DNA of 64,000 nucleotides, taken from the NCBI GenBank assembly GCA_014649555.1, contig BMTG01000010.1, positions 285,144 through 349,143 on the forward strand. Reading direction: 5' to 3'. Shown here in pieces: positions 8,955 through 18,100 of this stretch. Made by a program: the position numbers and the translations under genes. Numbering within the stretch: position 1 is the stretch's first letter; each line of letters starts with the position of its first letter. This DNA comes from Streptomyces globisporus. GTDB lineage: Bacteria; Actinomycetota; Actinomycetes; Streptomycetales; Streptomycetaceae. The notes beneath the pieces are model-generated. The model was not told the DNA's origin, did not search any database, and saw only the letters and a program-made list of their open reading frames with translations.

Positions 8955-10448
8955 ATGTCTCAGAGCCACCAGCAGCCCGCCCTGTCGAAGTGCCCCGGCT
9001 GCGACGAACCGCCGGCCGCGGGCGACCTGTTCTGCGGGGCGTGCGGCTACGACCTCTCGGCCGTGCCCGCGCGCCCAGGTGACCGGCCCACGATGGCCAT
9101 CACCGTGCCCCCTGCCGCCCCGGAAGCGCCGGCTGCTCCGGTCGCGTCGGCCGGCCAGGCGGCGCCGGCAGCGTCGGGCGCGGAGGCCGTGCGGTGGCCC
9201 GCCGCCACGGAGACCGACAGCTCGGACGTGCCCGCGCCCGTGCACCGTCCGTCGGATCTGCCGGGGACGGACTCGGGCGGCAGGCCCCTGGCGGAGCAGG
9301 AACAGGTCCAGGGGCCGGGTGCGGCGGCCGGGCAGGGCGCGCCGGTCGGGCCCGGGCCGGAGCCCGTCGGCGGTCCTGAGCCCTCGGCCGTTCCGGTGCG
9401 CCACGACGACCGGGCGGAGCCGGGCGGTGCGGAGCACTCCGGTGACTTCGCGCTGGCCGCGCCCGATCCCCGTACGGCCGAGCACGCCGCGGCGGCCGCC
9501 GCTCCCACCGCCGGGGGGAAGGTCTGTGTGGCCTGCCGCTCCGGCCGGGTGGACCCCGACGGCTACTGCGAGAACTGCGGGCACGCCCAGCCCCGTGAGC
9601 GCGACCACATGGAGCAGGAGCTCGGCTCGGTGGCCGCGGTGAGCGACCGGGGCCTGCGCCATCACCGCAACGAGGACTCCTTCGCGGTGTCCTCGACCGC
9701 GCTGCCGGACGGTTCGCCCGCCGTCGTCGCGATCGTCTGCGACGGCGTCTCCTCGGCGAGCCGCCCCGACGAGGCGTCGGCCGCCGCCGCGAACGCCGCC
9801 AACGAGTCACTGCTGGCTTCCCTGCCGCGCGGTACGCATCCGCAGCAGGCGATGCACGAGGCGATCGTCGCCGCGTCCGAGGCGGTCAACGCCCTGGCGC
9901 AGGAGCCGGCCGGGGCGATGGAGCACGACGCGCACCGCCACCAGAACGCCCCGGCCTGCACCCTGGTCGGCGCGGTCATGGCGGGCGAGCTGCTGATCGT
10001 CGGCTGGGTCGGCGACAGCCGGGTCTACTGGGTGCCCGAGGACCGGAGCCGGCCGACCGCCCGGCTCACCGAGGACGACTCCTGGGCCGCGCAGATGGTG
10101 GCGGCCGGCCTGATGAACGAGGCGGAGGCGTACGCGGACGAGCGCGCCCACGCCATCACCGGCTGGCTCGGCGCCGACGCGTACGAACTGGAGCCGCACA
10201 CCGCCGCGTTCAAGCCGGACCGGCCGGGCCTGGTCGTCGTGTGCACGGACGGCCTGTGGAACTACGCCGAGTCCGCCGAGGAGATGGCCGCCGCGGTCCC
10301 GGCCGACGCCCAGGAACACCCGTTGCGCGGCGCCCAGGTGCTCGTCGGACACGCGCTCGACGGCGGGGGCCACGACAACGTAACAGTGGCACTTCTGCCG
10401 TTCGCCGTCCGGCCGCAAGGGGCAGGATCGGCCTGCGAAACCGTTTGA
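8955..10448 (+). CDS. PP2C-family protein phosphatase with zinc ribbons
   Basis: A 497-residue soluble protein. An N-terminal zinc ribbon (Cys13, 16, 27, 30) is followed by a Pro/Ala/Gly-rich linker, a second ribbon (CVAC...CENC, near residue 190) and a PPM/PP2C catalytic domain from about 218. Conserved motifs are RNEDS, IVCDGVSSA, GWVGDSRVYW, VVCTDGLWNY and GGHDNVTVALL, which supply the metal-binding aspartates. PP2C enzymes remove phosphate from Ser/Thr. Lying 2 bp after pknG, it is the obvious candidate to reverse PknG phosphorylation. ATG 8955 is chosen; the in-frame GTG at 8943 lies inside pknG. Confidence 0.92.
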   Translation: MSQSHQQPALSKCPGCDEPPAAGDLFCGACGYDLSAVPARPGDRPTMAITVPPAAPEAPAAPVASAGQAAPAASGAEAVRWPAATETDSSDVPAPVHRPSDLPGTDSGGRPLAEQEQVQGPGAAAGQGAPVGPGPEPVGGPEPSAVPVRHDDRAEPGGAEHSGDFALAAPDPRTAEHAAAAAAPTAGGKVCVACRSGRVDPDGYCENCGHAQPRERDHMEQELGSVAAVSDRGLRHHRNEDSFAVSSTALPDGSPAVVAIVCDGVSSASRPDEASAAAANAANESLLASLPRGTHPQQAMHEAIVAASEAVNALAQEPAGAMEHDAHRHQNAPACTLVGAVMAGELLIVGWVGDSRVYWVPEDRSRPTARLTEDDSWAAQMVAAGLMNEAEAYADERAHAITGWLGADAYELEPHTAAFKPDRPGLVVVCTDGLWNYAESAEEMAAAVPADAQEHPLRGAQVLVGHALDGGGHDNVTVALLPFAVRPQGAGSACETV

Positions 10449-10467
10449 GCCTCAAGGAGCCGACCAG

Positions 10468-11823
10468 ATGGCCAACTTCTCCAAGTCGCAGGTGCCGCAG
10501 TTCTCCGTCGAGGTCTACCAGAACGCGTTCCTGCCCGAGGGCGGCCGTGAGGTCAACGCGATCGTCACCGTGACCTCGACCGGCGGCGGCACCACCGGCG
10601 GGATACCGCTGGCGGACGCGGCACCCGCGTACGGGGCGGGGCAGGGACCCGGCGCGGCCGTGGTGCTGATGGTCGACTGCTCCGGCTCGATGGACTACCC
10701 GCCGACGAAGATGCGCAACGCGCGCGACGCGACGGCCGCGGCCATCGACACGCTGCGGGAGGGGACCCAATTCGCGGTGGTCGCCGGAACGCATGTGGCG
10801 AAGGACGTCTATCCGGGCAACGGGCGGCTCGCGATCGCCGACGCGCAGACGAAGGCGCAGGCCAAAGAGGCCCTGCGGAAGCTGAGCGCGGGCGGAGGCA
10901 CCGCGATCGGCACCTGGCTGCGGCTGGCGGACCGGCTGCTGAACTCCGCCGACGTCGCCATCCGGCACGGCATCCTGCTGACCGACGGCCGCAACGAGCA
11001 CGAGTCGCCCGAGGACCTGCGGGCGGCCCTGGACTCCTGCGCGGGCCGGTTCACCTGCGACGCCCGCGGGGTCGGCACCGACTGGGAGGTGAAGGAGGTC
11101 ACCGGCGTAGCCGCCGCCCTCCTCGGCACGGCCGACATCGTCGCCGACCCCTCGGGCCTGGCCGCGGACTTCACGCGGATGATGGAGAACGCCATGGGCA
11201 AGGAGGTCGCGGACGTCTCGCTGCGGCTCTGGACCCCGGTGGGCGTGGAGATCCGGTTCGTGAAGCAGGTCGCACCGACCGTCGCCGACCTGACCGCCCG
11301 GCGCACCGAGGCGAACGCCCGGGCCGGGGACTACCCGACCGGTTCCTGGGGCGACGAGTCCCGCGACTACCACGTGTGCGTCCTGGTGCCGGAGGCCGGG
11401 ATCGGCCAGGAGATGCTGGCGGCCCGGGTCTCGCTGATCCTGCCCGACCCCTCCGGCGCGGGCACGCCGCAGACGCTGTCGCAGGGGCTCGTACGGGCCG
11501 TGTGGACGGACGACATGGTGGCGTCGACCTCGATCAATCCGCAGGTCGCGCACTACACGGGTCAGGCGGAACTGGCACAAGTCATCCAGCAGGGGCTGGA
11601 CGCACGCAAGTCGGGCGACTTCGACGGCGCGACGGCGAAGCTGGGCCGTGCGGTGCAGCTGGCGTCGGCGTCCGGGAACCAGGACACCGCGAAGCTGCTT
11701 TCGAAGGTGGTCGACGTCGTCGATGCCGCGACAGGTACTGTGCGACTGAAGGCGAAGGTCGCGGAAGCGGACGAGATGACCCTCGAAACGCGCTCCACCA
11801 AGACCGTTCGCGTCAAGAAGTAG
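10468..11823 (+). CDS. Cytosolic von Willebrand factor A domain protein
   Basis: A 451-residue protein with a VWA domain from about residue 63. The metal-ion-dependent adhesion site is intact: DCSGSMD (Asp70, Ser72, Ser74), GGTAIG for the conserved Thr, and ILLTDGRNEH. There is no signal peptide or membrane segment, so it should act in the cytosol. The C-terminal third contains a helical region rich in Ala and Lys. ATG 10468 is preceded by AAGGAG with 9-nt spacing and follows the phosphatase gene by 19 bp. Cytosolic VWA proteins usually scaffold complexes; here a role in presenting kinase or phosphatase substrates is plausible but unproven. Confidence 0.85.
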   Translation: MANFSKSQVPQFSVEVYQNAFLPEGGREVNAIVTVTSTGGGTTGGIPLADAAPAYGAGQGPGAAVVLMVDCSGSMDYPPTKMRNARDATAAAIDTLREGTQFAVVAGTHVAKDVYPGNGRLAIADAQTKAQAKEALRKLSAGGGTAIGTWLRLADRLLNSADVAIRHGILLTDGRNEHESPEDLRAALDSCAGRFTCDARGVGTDWEVKEVTGVAAALLGTADIVADPSGLAADFTRMMENAMGKEVADVSLRLWTPVGVEIRFVKQVAPTVADLTARRTEANARAGDYPTGSWGDESRDYHVCVLVPEAGIGQEMLAARVSLILPDPSGAGTPQTLSQGLVRAVWTDDMVASTSINPQVAHYTGQAELAQVIQQGLDARKSGDFDGATAKLGRAVQLASASGNQDTAKLLSKVVDVVDAATGTVRLKAKVAEADEMTLETRSTKTVRVKK

Positions 11824-11909
11824 CACAAAGCGATCACCTCGCGGTCAACGCACCGCGACCGACAGCATGCGGCCTCCGGGGCCGGTAGAGGAGAGGGGGA
11901 AGCGCCGAC

Positions 11910-13358
11910 ATGCCGACCTGCCCGAACGGACACCAGTCGGGTTCCGAGGACTGGTGCGAGGTCTGCGGACACCGCATGACGACCGGCGGTGCGCCCGCGG
12001 GCGCGGTGCCCCCGCCGCCTCCTCCGCCGCCCGCGCCCGGTTACGGCTACCCGCAGCCGGGCTCCGGCACCGGTGGCGGACAGCCCACCATGCAGGCGGA
12101 GCTCTGCCCGCAGTGCCGTACGCCGCGTGAGGCGATGGCGCCGTTCTGCGAGGAATGCCGCTGGAACTTCCTCACCAACACGGCGACCTCCTACACACCG
12201 CTGGCCCCGCAGCACAGCACGCCCAGCGGCCCGCCGCCCGGCCTCAACCTGCCGCCCGGCTTCCAGGCACAGGGCCCCGGCGGTCAGCCCGGCCCCGGTG
12301 GTCCAGGCGGCCCTGGTGGCCCCGGTGGTCCCGGTGCGCAGGGCGGTCCGCCCGGCGCTCCGCAGCCGCGCGACCCGTTCGACTACCAGGGCTCGCGGCC
12401 CTCGCAGGTGAACCGCCCCGCCGAGCCGCTCACCCCTGAGCAGAACGGTCCCCAGGGGAACAGCGGTCCGCAGGGGAACGGCGGCCAGGGCGGTCCTCCG
12501 CAGTCGTTCCAGCAGGGGCCCCCGCCGTCCTCGTTCCAGCAGCAGGGCCCGCCGTCGGCGCGTTCGCCGTTCGAGCCGCAGCAATCCGCTCCGTCGCCGT
12601 TCGAACCGCAGCAGTCGGCTCCGTCGCCGTTCGAGCCGCAGCAGGCCTCGCCCTTCGCGCCGCCGCAGCAGCATCAGCAGTCGGCGCCGCCCGCGCCTCC
12701 GCAGTCGTCGGGGCACACCGGCGGGGACGACTGGATGCTGTCGCCGCCCTCCCAGGCGCAGCAGCCGCAGCCGCCCCAGCAGTTCCAGCAGCCGGGCCCC
12801 CACCAGGGCCAGGGCCAGCCGGGTCACCCGGGCCAGGGTCAGCGGCACGGGCAGGACCAGGGGTACGACCAGGGCCAGCAGCACGGGCAGGACCAGGGAT
12901 ACGACCAGGGCCAGCAGCACGGCGTGCCCGGCCAGGGCAGGCCGCAGCAGCCCGCCACCTGGACCGCCGTGATCGCCCCGGACCGTGCGTACTTCCTCGC
13001 GATGATGCAGCGCAGCGGCCCCGAGGCGACCGGGCTGAACCTGCCCGCGTACTCCCCGGAGCAGCGCCTTCCGCTCACCGGCAGCCAGGTCACCATCGGG
13101 CGTCGCCGGCAGAGCACCGGCGAGTCCCCGGACGTCGATCTGTCGGTGCCCCCGGAGGACCCGGGCGTCTCGCACCAGCACGCGGTGCTGGTGCAGCAGC
13201 CCGACGGCGGCTGGGCGGTCGTCGACCAGAACTCCACCAACGGCACCACGCTGAACGGCGCCGAGGAGCCGATCCAGCCCTACGTCCCCGTGCCGCTCCA
13301 GGACGGCGACCAGGTGCACGTCGGGGCCTGGACGACGATCACGGTCCGCCGGGACTGA
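11910..13358 (+). CDS. Zinc-ribbon and FHA domain protein
   Basis: A 482-residue protein. It has two N-terminal zinc ribbons (CPNGHQSGSEDWCEVCGH near residue 4 and CPQCRTPREAMAPFCEEC near 70), then about 270 residues of Pro/Gln/Gly-rich low complexity with two tandem repeats. A C-terminal FHA domain (about 385-480) has TIGRRRQSTGE, VSHQHAVL and NSTNGTTLNG, the conserved phosphothreonine-binding Arg, Ser, His and Asn positions. FHA domains read phosphothreonine, so this is the probable output or scaffold of the adjacent kinase and phosphatase. It differs from mycobacterial GarA in size and in its linker. ATG 11910 follows GGAGAGGGGGA. Confidence 0.9.
   Translation: MPTCPNGHQSGSEDWCEVCGHRMTTGGAPAGAVPPPPPPPPAPGYGYPQPGSGTGGGQPTMQAELCPQCRTPREAMAPFCEECRWNFLTNTATSYTPLAPQHSTPSGPPPGLNLPPGFQAQGPGGQPGPGGPGGPGGPGGPGAQGGPPGAPQPRDPFDYQGSRPSQVNRPAEPLTPEQNGPQGNSGPQGNGGQGGPPQSFQQGPPPSSFQQQGPPSARSPFEPQQSAPSPFEPQQSAPSPFEPQQASPFAPPQQHQQSAPPAPPQSSGHTGGDDWMLSPPSQAQQPQPPQQFQQPGPHQGQGQPGHPGQGQRHGQDQGYDQGQQHGQDQGYDQGQQHGVPGQGRPQQPATWTAVIAPDRAYFLAMMQRSGPEATGLNLPAYSPEQRLPLTGSQVTIGRRRQSTGESPDVDLSVPPEDPGVSHQHAVLVQQPDGGWAVVDQNSTNGTTLNGAEEPIQPYVPVPLQDGDQVHVGAWTTITVRRD
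12567..12645 (+). repeat. In-frame 30-bp repeat in FHA-protein linker
   Basis: About three copies of a 30-bp unit encoding PFEPQQSAPS, differing by silent changes. It adds to the disordered linker between the zinc ribbons and the FHA domain. Confidence 0.75.
12842..12925 (+). repeat. In-frame 42-bp tandem repeat in FHA-protein linker
   Basis: Two nearly identical 42-bp units encoding HGQDQGYDQGQQ-type sequence (14 residues each), differing by one base (GGG/GGA). The near identity implies a recent duplication. Confidence 0.8.
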
Positions 13359-13380
13359 TACCGCCGGGCCGGCACGCGCG

Positions 13381-13428
13381 GGAGCCGAGCACACACCGGG
13401 CCCGCGCAGGAGCCCGAGCACACACCGG
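13381..13428. repeat. Direct repeat pair between convergent genes
   Basis: Two near-identical 20-bp copies (13381-13400 and 13409-13428, containing GAGCACACACCGG) lie between the convergent FHA and PCMT genes. No coding role is seen. Confidence 0.6.
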
Positions 13429-13446
13429 TCCCGGCAGGACGCCGGT

Positions 13447-13479
13447 GCTCGCCGCCGCCTTCACCGGCCGGCGGCGAGC
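13447..13479. terminator. Hairpin between convergent genes
   Basis: A perfect 11-bp stem, GCTCGCCGCCG (13447-13457) with CGGCGGCGAGC (13469-13479), and an 11-nt loop. It lies 89 bp after the FHA gene and includes the last codons of the oppositely oriented methyltransferase gene. A bidirectional terminator is likely. Confidence 0.5.
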
Positions 13480-14465
13480 GGCCAGGTGTAGGGGCCCTGC
13501 GGGTCGTCGAGCCAGGCCCACTGCCGCCCCTGGCCGACCGTGATGCCGTACCTCTCCCGCTGCGGACGCCCCTCGCGCTCCCAGAGGGAGAGGGCCTCGT
13601 GCGGATCGAGGGTGCCCGCGGTCAGCGTCAGGAGGAACCGGAACAGGTCGTCCCCGGCCACCCGACGCGGCAGTCCGCCGAGGTGCGGCAGCCCGTCGGC
13701 CGGCGGCAGCGCCCCGCGCAGGGGCACGAAGTACGCCGGGGTGTGCAGGAAGTGCCCTTCGGCGCGCGGTCCGTGCGCCGTCGCACGGACCTCCAGCAGG
13801 ACGAGACCGGTGGCGAGCGGCGCGAGGATCAACGCCCCCGGACGGCACTGTTCCGGCCAGCTCTGCGGTACGGAGGGCAGGGTGCAGGTCGCGATGATCC
13901 GGTCGTACGGGGCGCGCTCCGGGCAGCCCCGGGCCCCGTCACCGGTGATCACCTTCGGGTGGTACCCGGCCGCCGCGAGGTGGGCGCGGGCCGACTCCGT
14001 GATCTCCGGGTCCAGATCGACGCTGGTCACGGCGGGGTCGCCGAGCCGGTGGGCGAGGAGGGCCGCGTTGTAGCCGGGGCCGGTGCCGATCTCCAGGACC
14101 GTGTGTCCGTCCGCCACATCGAGGGCGTCGAGCATCAGGGCCATCAGGGACGGCTGGCTGGAGGACGAGACGAGTTCGCCGTCCTTGAGGCAGGTGGCCA
14201 GCGCCCCGTCCGCGTACACCCCGTGCAGCCAGCGTGAGCGTTGTCCGGGGTCGGCGCCTTCGGCCCCGAGGCGTTCGTAGCCCCCGATCCCGTGCACGTA
14301 GAAGAACGGCACGAACAGATGGCGGGGCACCTCGGCGAAGGCGGTGCGCCAGGCGGGATCGGTGAGTCCGCCCCGCGCGACGATCTCCCGCACGAGGGCG
14401 TCCCGCGCCGCGTCGGCCTCGGCGTCGGGGGCGGACGGGGAGGGGCCCTGCCGGTGTGCACCCAT
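13461..14465 (-). CDS. PCMT-like methyltransferase
   Basis: A 334-residue soluble class I SAM-dependent methyltransferase. The region before the SAM site, LFVPFFYVHGIGGY, resembles protein-L-isoaspartate O-methyltransferases, and motif I is HTVLEIGTGPGYNAALLAHR, followed by SVDLDPEITESAR and PYDRIIATCTLPSVPQSW. PCMT repairs isoaspartyl residues in aged proteins; paralogues in actinomycetes also modify peptides, so the substrate is uncertain. The C-terminal extension (last 100 residues or so) is beyond the catalytic core. ATG 14465 is preceded by GTGGAG; an upstream in-frame start would overlap the divergent globin gene. Confidence 0.8.
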   Translation of the reverse strand: MGAHRQGPSPSAPDAEADAARDALVREIVARGGLTDPAWRTAFAEVPRHLFVPFFYVHGIGGYERLGAEGADPGQRSRWLHGVYADGALATCLKDGELVSSSSQPSLMALMLDALDVADGHTVLEIGTGPGYNAALLAHRLGDPAVTSVDLDPEITESARAHLAAAGYHPKVITGDGARGCPERAPYDRIIATCTLPSVPQSWPEQCRPGALILAPLATGLVLLEVRATAHGPRAEGHFLHTPAYFVPLRGALPPADGLPHLGGLPRRVAGDDLFRFLLTLTAGTLDPHEALSLWEREGRPQRERYGITVGQGRQWAWLDDPQGPYTWPLAAGR

Positions 14466-14577
14466 GTCTCCACTGTCCTGTGCCGGAGGCGTGGGGGCGA
14501 GAGGGAGCGCTGCCCCGGTCCCGGACGTTGGTCCTAGGACCGCTGACCTCGGGCGGTACGTCTGCGACCATGGACGG

Positions 14578-14982
14578 GTGACTGAGATTCCGCGCGACAC
14601 GCTTCAGGAGCAGACCTTCTACGAGCAGGTCGGCGGCGAGGCGACCTTCCGGCGCCTGGTCCACCGCTTCTACGAGGGCGTGGCGGGCGACGAGCTGCTG
14701 CGGCCGATGTACCCGGAGGAGGATCTGGGCCCGGCCGAGGAGCGGTTCGCGCTGTTCCTGATGCAGTACTGGGGCGGCCCGCGCACCTACAGCGACCACC
14801 GGGGCCACCCGCGGCTGCGGATGCGGCACGCGCCGTTCCGGGTGGACCGCGCGGCCCATGACGCCTGGCTCGCCCATATGCGGGTCGCGCTGGACGAGCT
14901 GGGGCTCGCGCCGGAGCACGAGCGGCAGCTGTGGGACTACCTGACGTACGCCGCGGCCTCGATGGTCAACACCGCGGACTGA
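14578..14982 (+). CDS. glbO: Group II truncated haemoglobin (trHbO)
   Basis: A 134-residue 2-on-2 globin. Visible features are YEQVGGEATFRRLVHRFYEG, MYPEED, LFLMQYWGGPRTYSD with the conserved Trp-Gly, and RMRHAPF containing the proximal His. Group II proteins bind O2 and other diatomic ligands and take part in redox or nitric oxide chemistry near the membrane. GTG 14578 gives the usual family length and lacks a strong ribosome-binding site. It diverges from the PCMT-like gene across 112 bp and is followed by about 200 bp before the ABC transporter genes. Confidence 0.93.
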   Translation: MTEIPRDTLQEQTFYEQVGGEATFRRLVHRFYEGVAGDELLRPMYPEEDLGPAEERFALFLMQYWGGPRTYSDHRGHPRLRMRHAPFRVDRAAHDAWLAHMRVALDELGLAPEHERQLWDYLTYAAASMVNTAD

Positions 14983-15181
14983 TCACTCCCGGACGTCGGC
15001 GGATCACCGGCCAGCGGCGAACGGCGAGCGGCCACGTGAACGTTCTGTGACCGAACGCCTCCGGAATTCGACGCTCCACCTCCGGATAACGATCACGATC
15101 GCATCAAGGTGCGCCTGTAAGCGGTTACCGAAACCCGGGTGCCTCTGAAAGCATCACCGGTACGTCGGGGGGCGTGCGCGT

Positions 15182-18100
15182 GTGGTGTTTCGGGGGCTGG
15201 GGGATCAGGTGACGGGTTTCGTCCTTCTGCGGGTGCGGGCTCATCGCCTGTTGCTCTCCGCGGCCGTCCTCGCCGTCCTGCTGACCACCTCCGTCCTGGC
15301 CGCGCTCACCGCGTTCTCGGGTTCCGTCGGGGACGCGGCCCTGCGCCATACGCTCACGCACCGGTCGGCCGCGTCCGCCGCTCTCGTCGTGTCCGCGTCG
15401 GTCGACCACGAACAGCGCGCGGAGGCCGACGAGGCCGTCCGCAAGGCCTCCCGCGACGCCTTCGACGGGCTGCCCGTGACCGTGGGGAAACTGGAGAGTT
15501 CGGGGTCGTACGCGCTGCCGCGGAGCCTCCAGGACCCGGCCGCCCGGCGCGGCGATCCGGACCTCACCCACTTCGCCGCCCTCGACCGCGACCGGGTGCG
15601 GATCACGGAGGGCAGGGCGCCCGCGGCCTCCGACGGCACCGGCCCCGTACAGGTCGCGCTGCCCGTCGTCGCCGCCGAGGCGCTGAAGCTGAAGCCGGGC
15701 GCGCGGCTCACCGTCACCGACCGGCTGCGGAACGACAAGAAGCAGCGGGTCCTGGTCACCGGTGTCTACGAGGCGGCCGACCGGGCCGACCCGTACTGGC
15801 AGTTGGACCCGCTCGGCGGGCGCGGAGTGCGCAAGCTCGCCTTCACGACGTACGGCCCGCTGCTCACCGACCCCTCGGTCCTCGCCTCGGGCGCGCTCGG
15901 CGGCGGGCAGACGTCCTGGCTGGCGGCCGCCGACTTCTCCACGCTGACCACCGGCTCCATGGCGGGGCTGCGGGACGCGTCGGCGGGCGCCCCGAAGGCG
16001 CTGGCGGCCGCACCGGTGTTCAAGGCCGGTGTCACCGCGCGGATGTCGCTGCCGACCGTGCTCGACCAGCTCGACCGGGCACTGCTGGTCTCCCGTTCCA
16101 CGCTGATGATCGTCGCGGTGCAGCTGGTGCTGCTCGCCGCGTACGCCCTGCTGCTCGTGGCCCGGCTGCTGAACAGCGAGCGGGACGGCGAGCGGGAACT
16201 GCTGCGGGCCCGGGGCGGTTCCCGTGGCCGGATCACCTCGTTCGCCGCGATCGAGGCGCTGCTGCTGGCCGTGCCCGCCGCCGTGGTCGCCCCGCTGCTC
16301 GCGGGGCCGCTGACCGGACTGCTGGCCGAGCGCAGCGCCCTGTCCCGGATCGGTCTCGACGTCGGCGCGGCCTCGACCGGGACCGTGTGGCTGGTCTCCG
16401 CGGCCGTCGCGCTGGCCTGCGCCCTGGCGGTGGTGGCCCCGTCGCTGACGGCCGGGGCGGGCGGGCGCCGGACCCGGGCCGCTTCGCTGCCGGGGCCGGT
16501 GCGGGCGGGCGCGGACCTCGGGCTGCTGCTGATCGCGGGGGTGGCGTACTGGCAGCTGGACCGGCAGGCCGGCGGCGGGGCGCTCACCGGCGACCGGGCG
16601 GGCAACCTCGGGATCGACCCCCTGCTGGTCACCGCCCCGGCCCTCGCGCTGCTCGCCGGAACGGTCCTCACGCTGCGGCTGCTGCCGCCCGCCGCGAGGC
16701 TCGCGGAACGGCGTGCGGCCAAGGGCCGGGGGCTGCCCGCGGCCCTGGCGGGCTGGCAGTTCAGCCGCCGACCGCTGCGCGGCGCGGGTCCGGTGCTGCT
16801 GCTGGTCCTGTCGGTCGCGATGGGCATGCTGGCGATCGGCCAGAGTGCATCGTGGAACCGTTCGCAGTCCGACCAGGCCGACTTCGGCTCCGGCGCCTCG
16901 GTCCGGCTGGTCGGCGGGCACGGCAGCGGTCCGGCGTCGGCCGGGATCTACAGCGGCCTGGACGGGGTGCGGCAGGCGGCCCCCGCCCACCGGACGACGG
17001 TGGAGGCCTCCGGGGGGCGCACGGCCGAGATCCTCGCCCTGGACACCGCCCACGCGGACGAGGCGATGCTGATGCGCTCCGACCTCGCCGGCGGAAGCCC
17101 GCGCCGGGTGTTCGACACCATCGCCCCGCAGCCGGCCCCGCGCCCCGGGCTCGTCCTCCCGAAGGACAGCACCCGGGTCACGATGGACCTGCGGATCACC
17201 ACGGTGTCGCCGAAGCGCTCCGAGGCCGCCCCCGGCACATCGCCGCCGGTGGTCACCGTGCTCCTGGAGGACCGTTACGGCCTCCCCTACCGGTTCCTGG
17301 CCGGCCCCGTGCCCGTGGACGGCCGCCCGGTCCCGGTGTCGTTCGCGGTGTCGGCGGCGGGCGGTCTGGCCGTGACCGGTATCGAGGTGGACGACGAACC
17401 GCCGTACGGCCGGGCGGAGAAGCGCCGGGTCACGGTGAGCGACGTCCGCGTGGTCACGGGATCCGGCGACGACAAAGCGTCGGGCTCCGGATCCCCCGAA
17501 GGATCTGAAGGCTCCACAGGCTCCGAGGACTCCGCAGGCCAGGGACGCCCGGAGCGCCCGGTACCGGTCTCCGGATCAGTGCGCTGGGACGCGTCCATGG
17601 CGCTCACCGTGAGCGGTGACAGCCGGCCGGGCGCGACGCCGGTGCGCAACGGGACTTCGGGCCTGCCGGACTTCACGTACGCCACCGGGGTGAGCAGCGA
17701 GGACACCTGGGAGCCGACCACCAGCACCCTGCGGATCACCGCCGCCCGGCCGAAGGCCGCGCCGCTCAAGGCGGTCGCGACGGACGCCTATCTGAAGAGC
17801 ACGAACGCGAAGCTCGGGGACGAGATCGACCTCACCCTGGCCGGGAACACCGTCCGGGTGACCCTGGCGGACGTGGTGCGCCGGCTGCCGACCACCGGGG
17901 CCGCCGAGCTGTCCGGCGCCGCGGACCCGGCGCAGTACGGCGGCGCGCTGCTGCTGGACCTCAAGGCCGTCACCGAGCTCCTGGCCGGGCGGACGACGGC
18001 CACCATCGAGGCGACCGAGTGGTGGCTGAGCGCCGACCCCGGCGACGCCCCGAAGGTCGCCGCCGCCCTGCGCGCGCTGCCGGACACCGACCCGGCCCAG

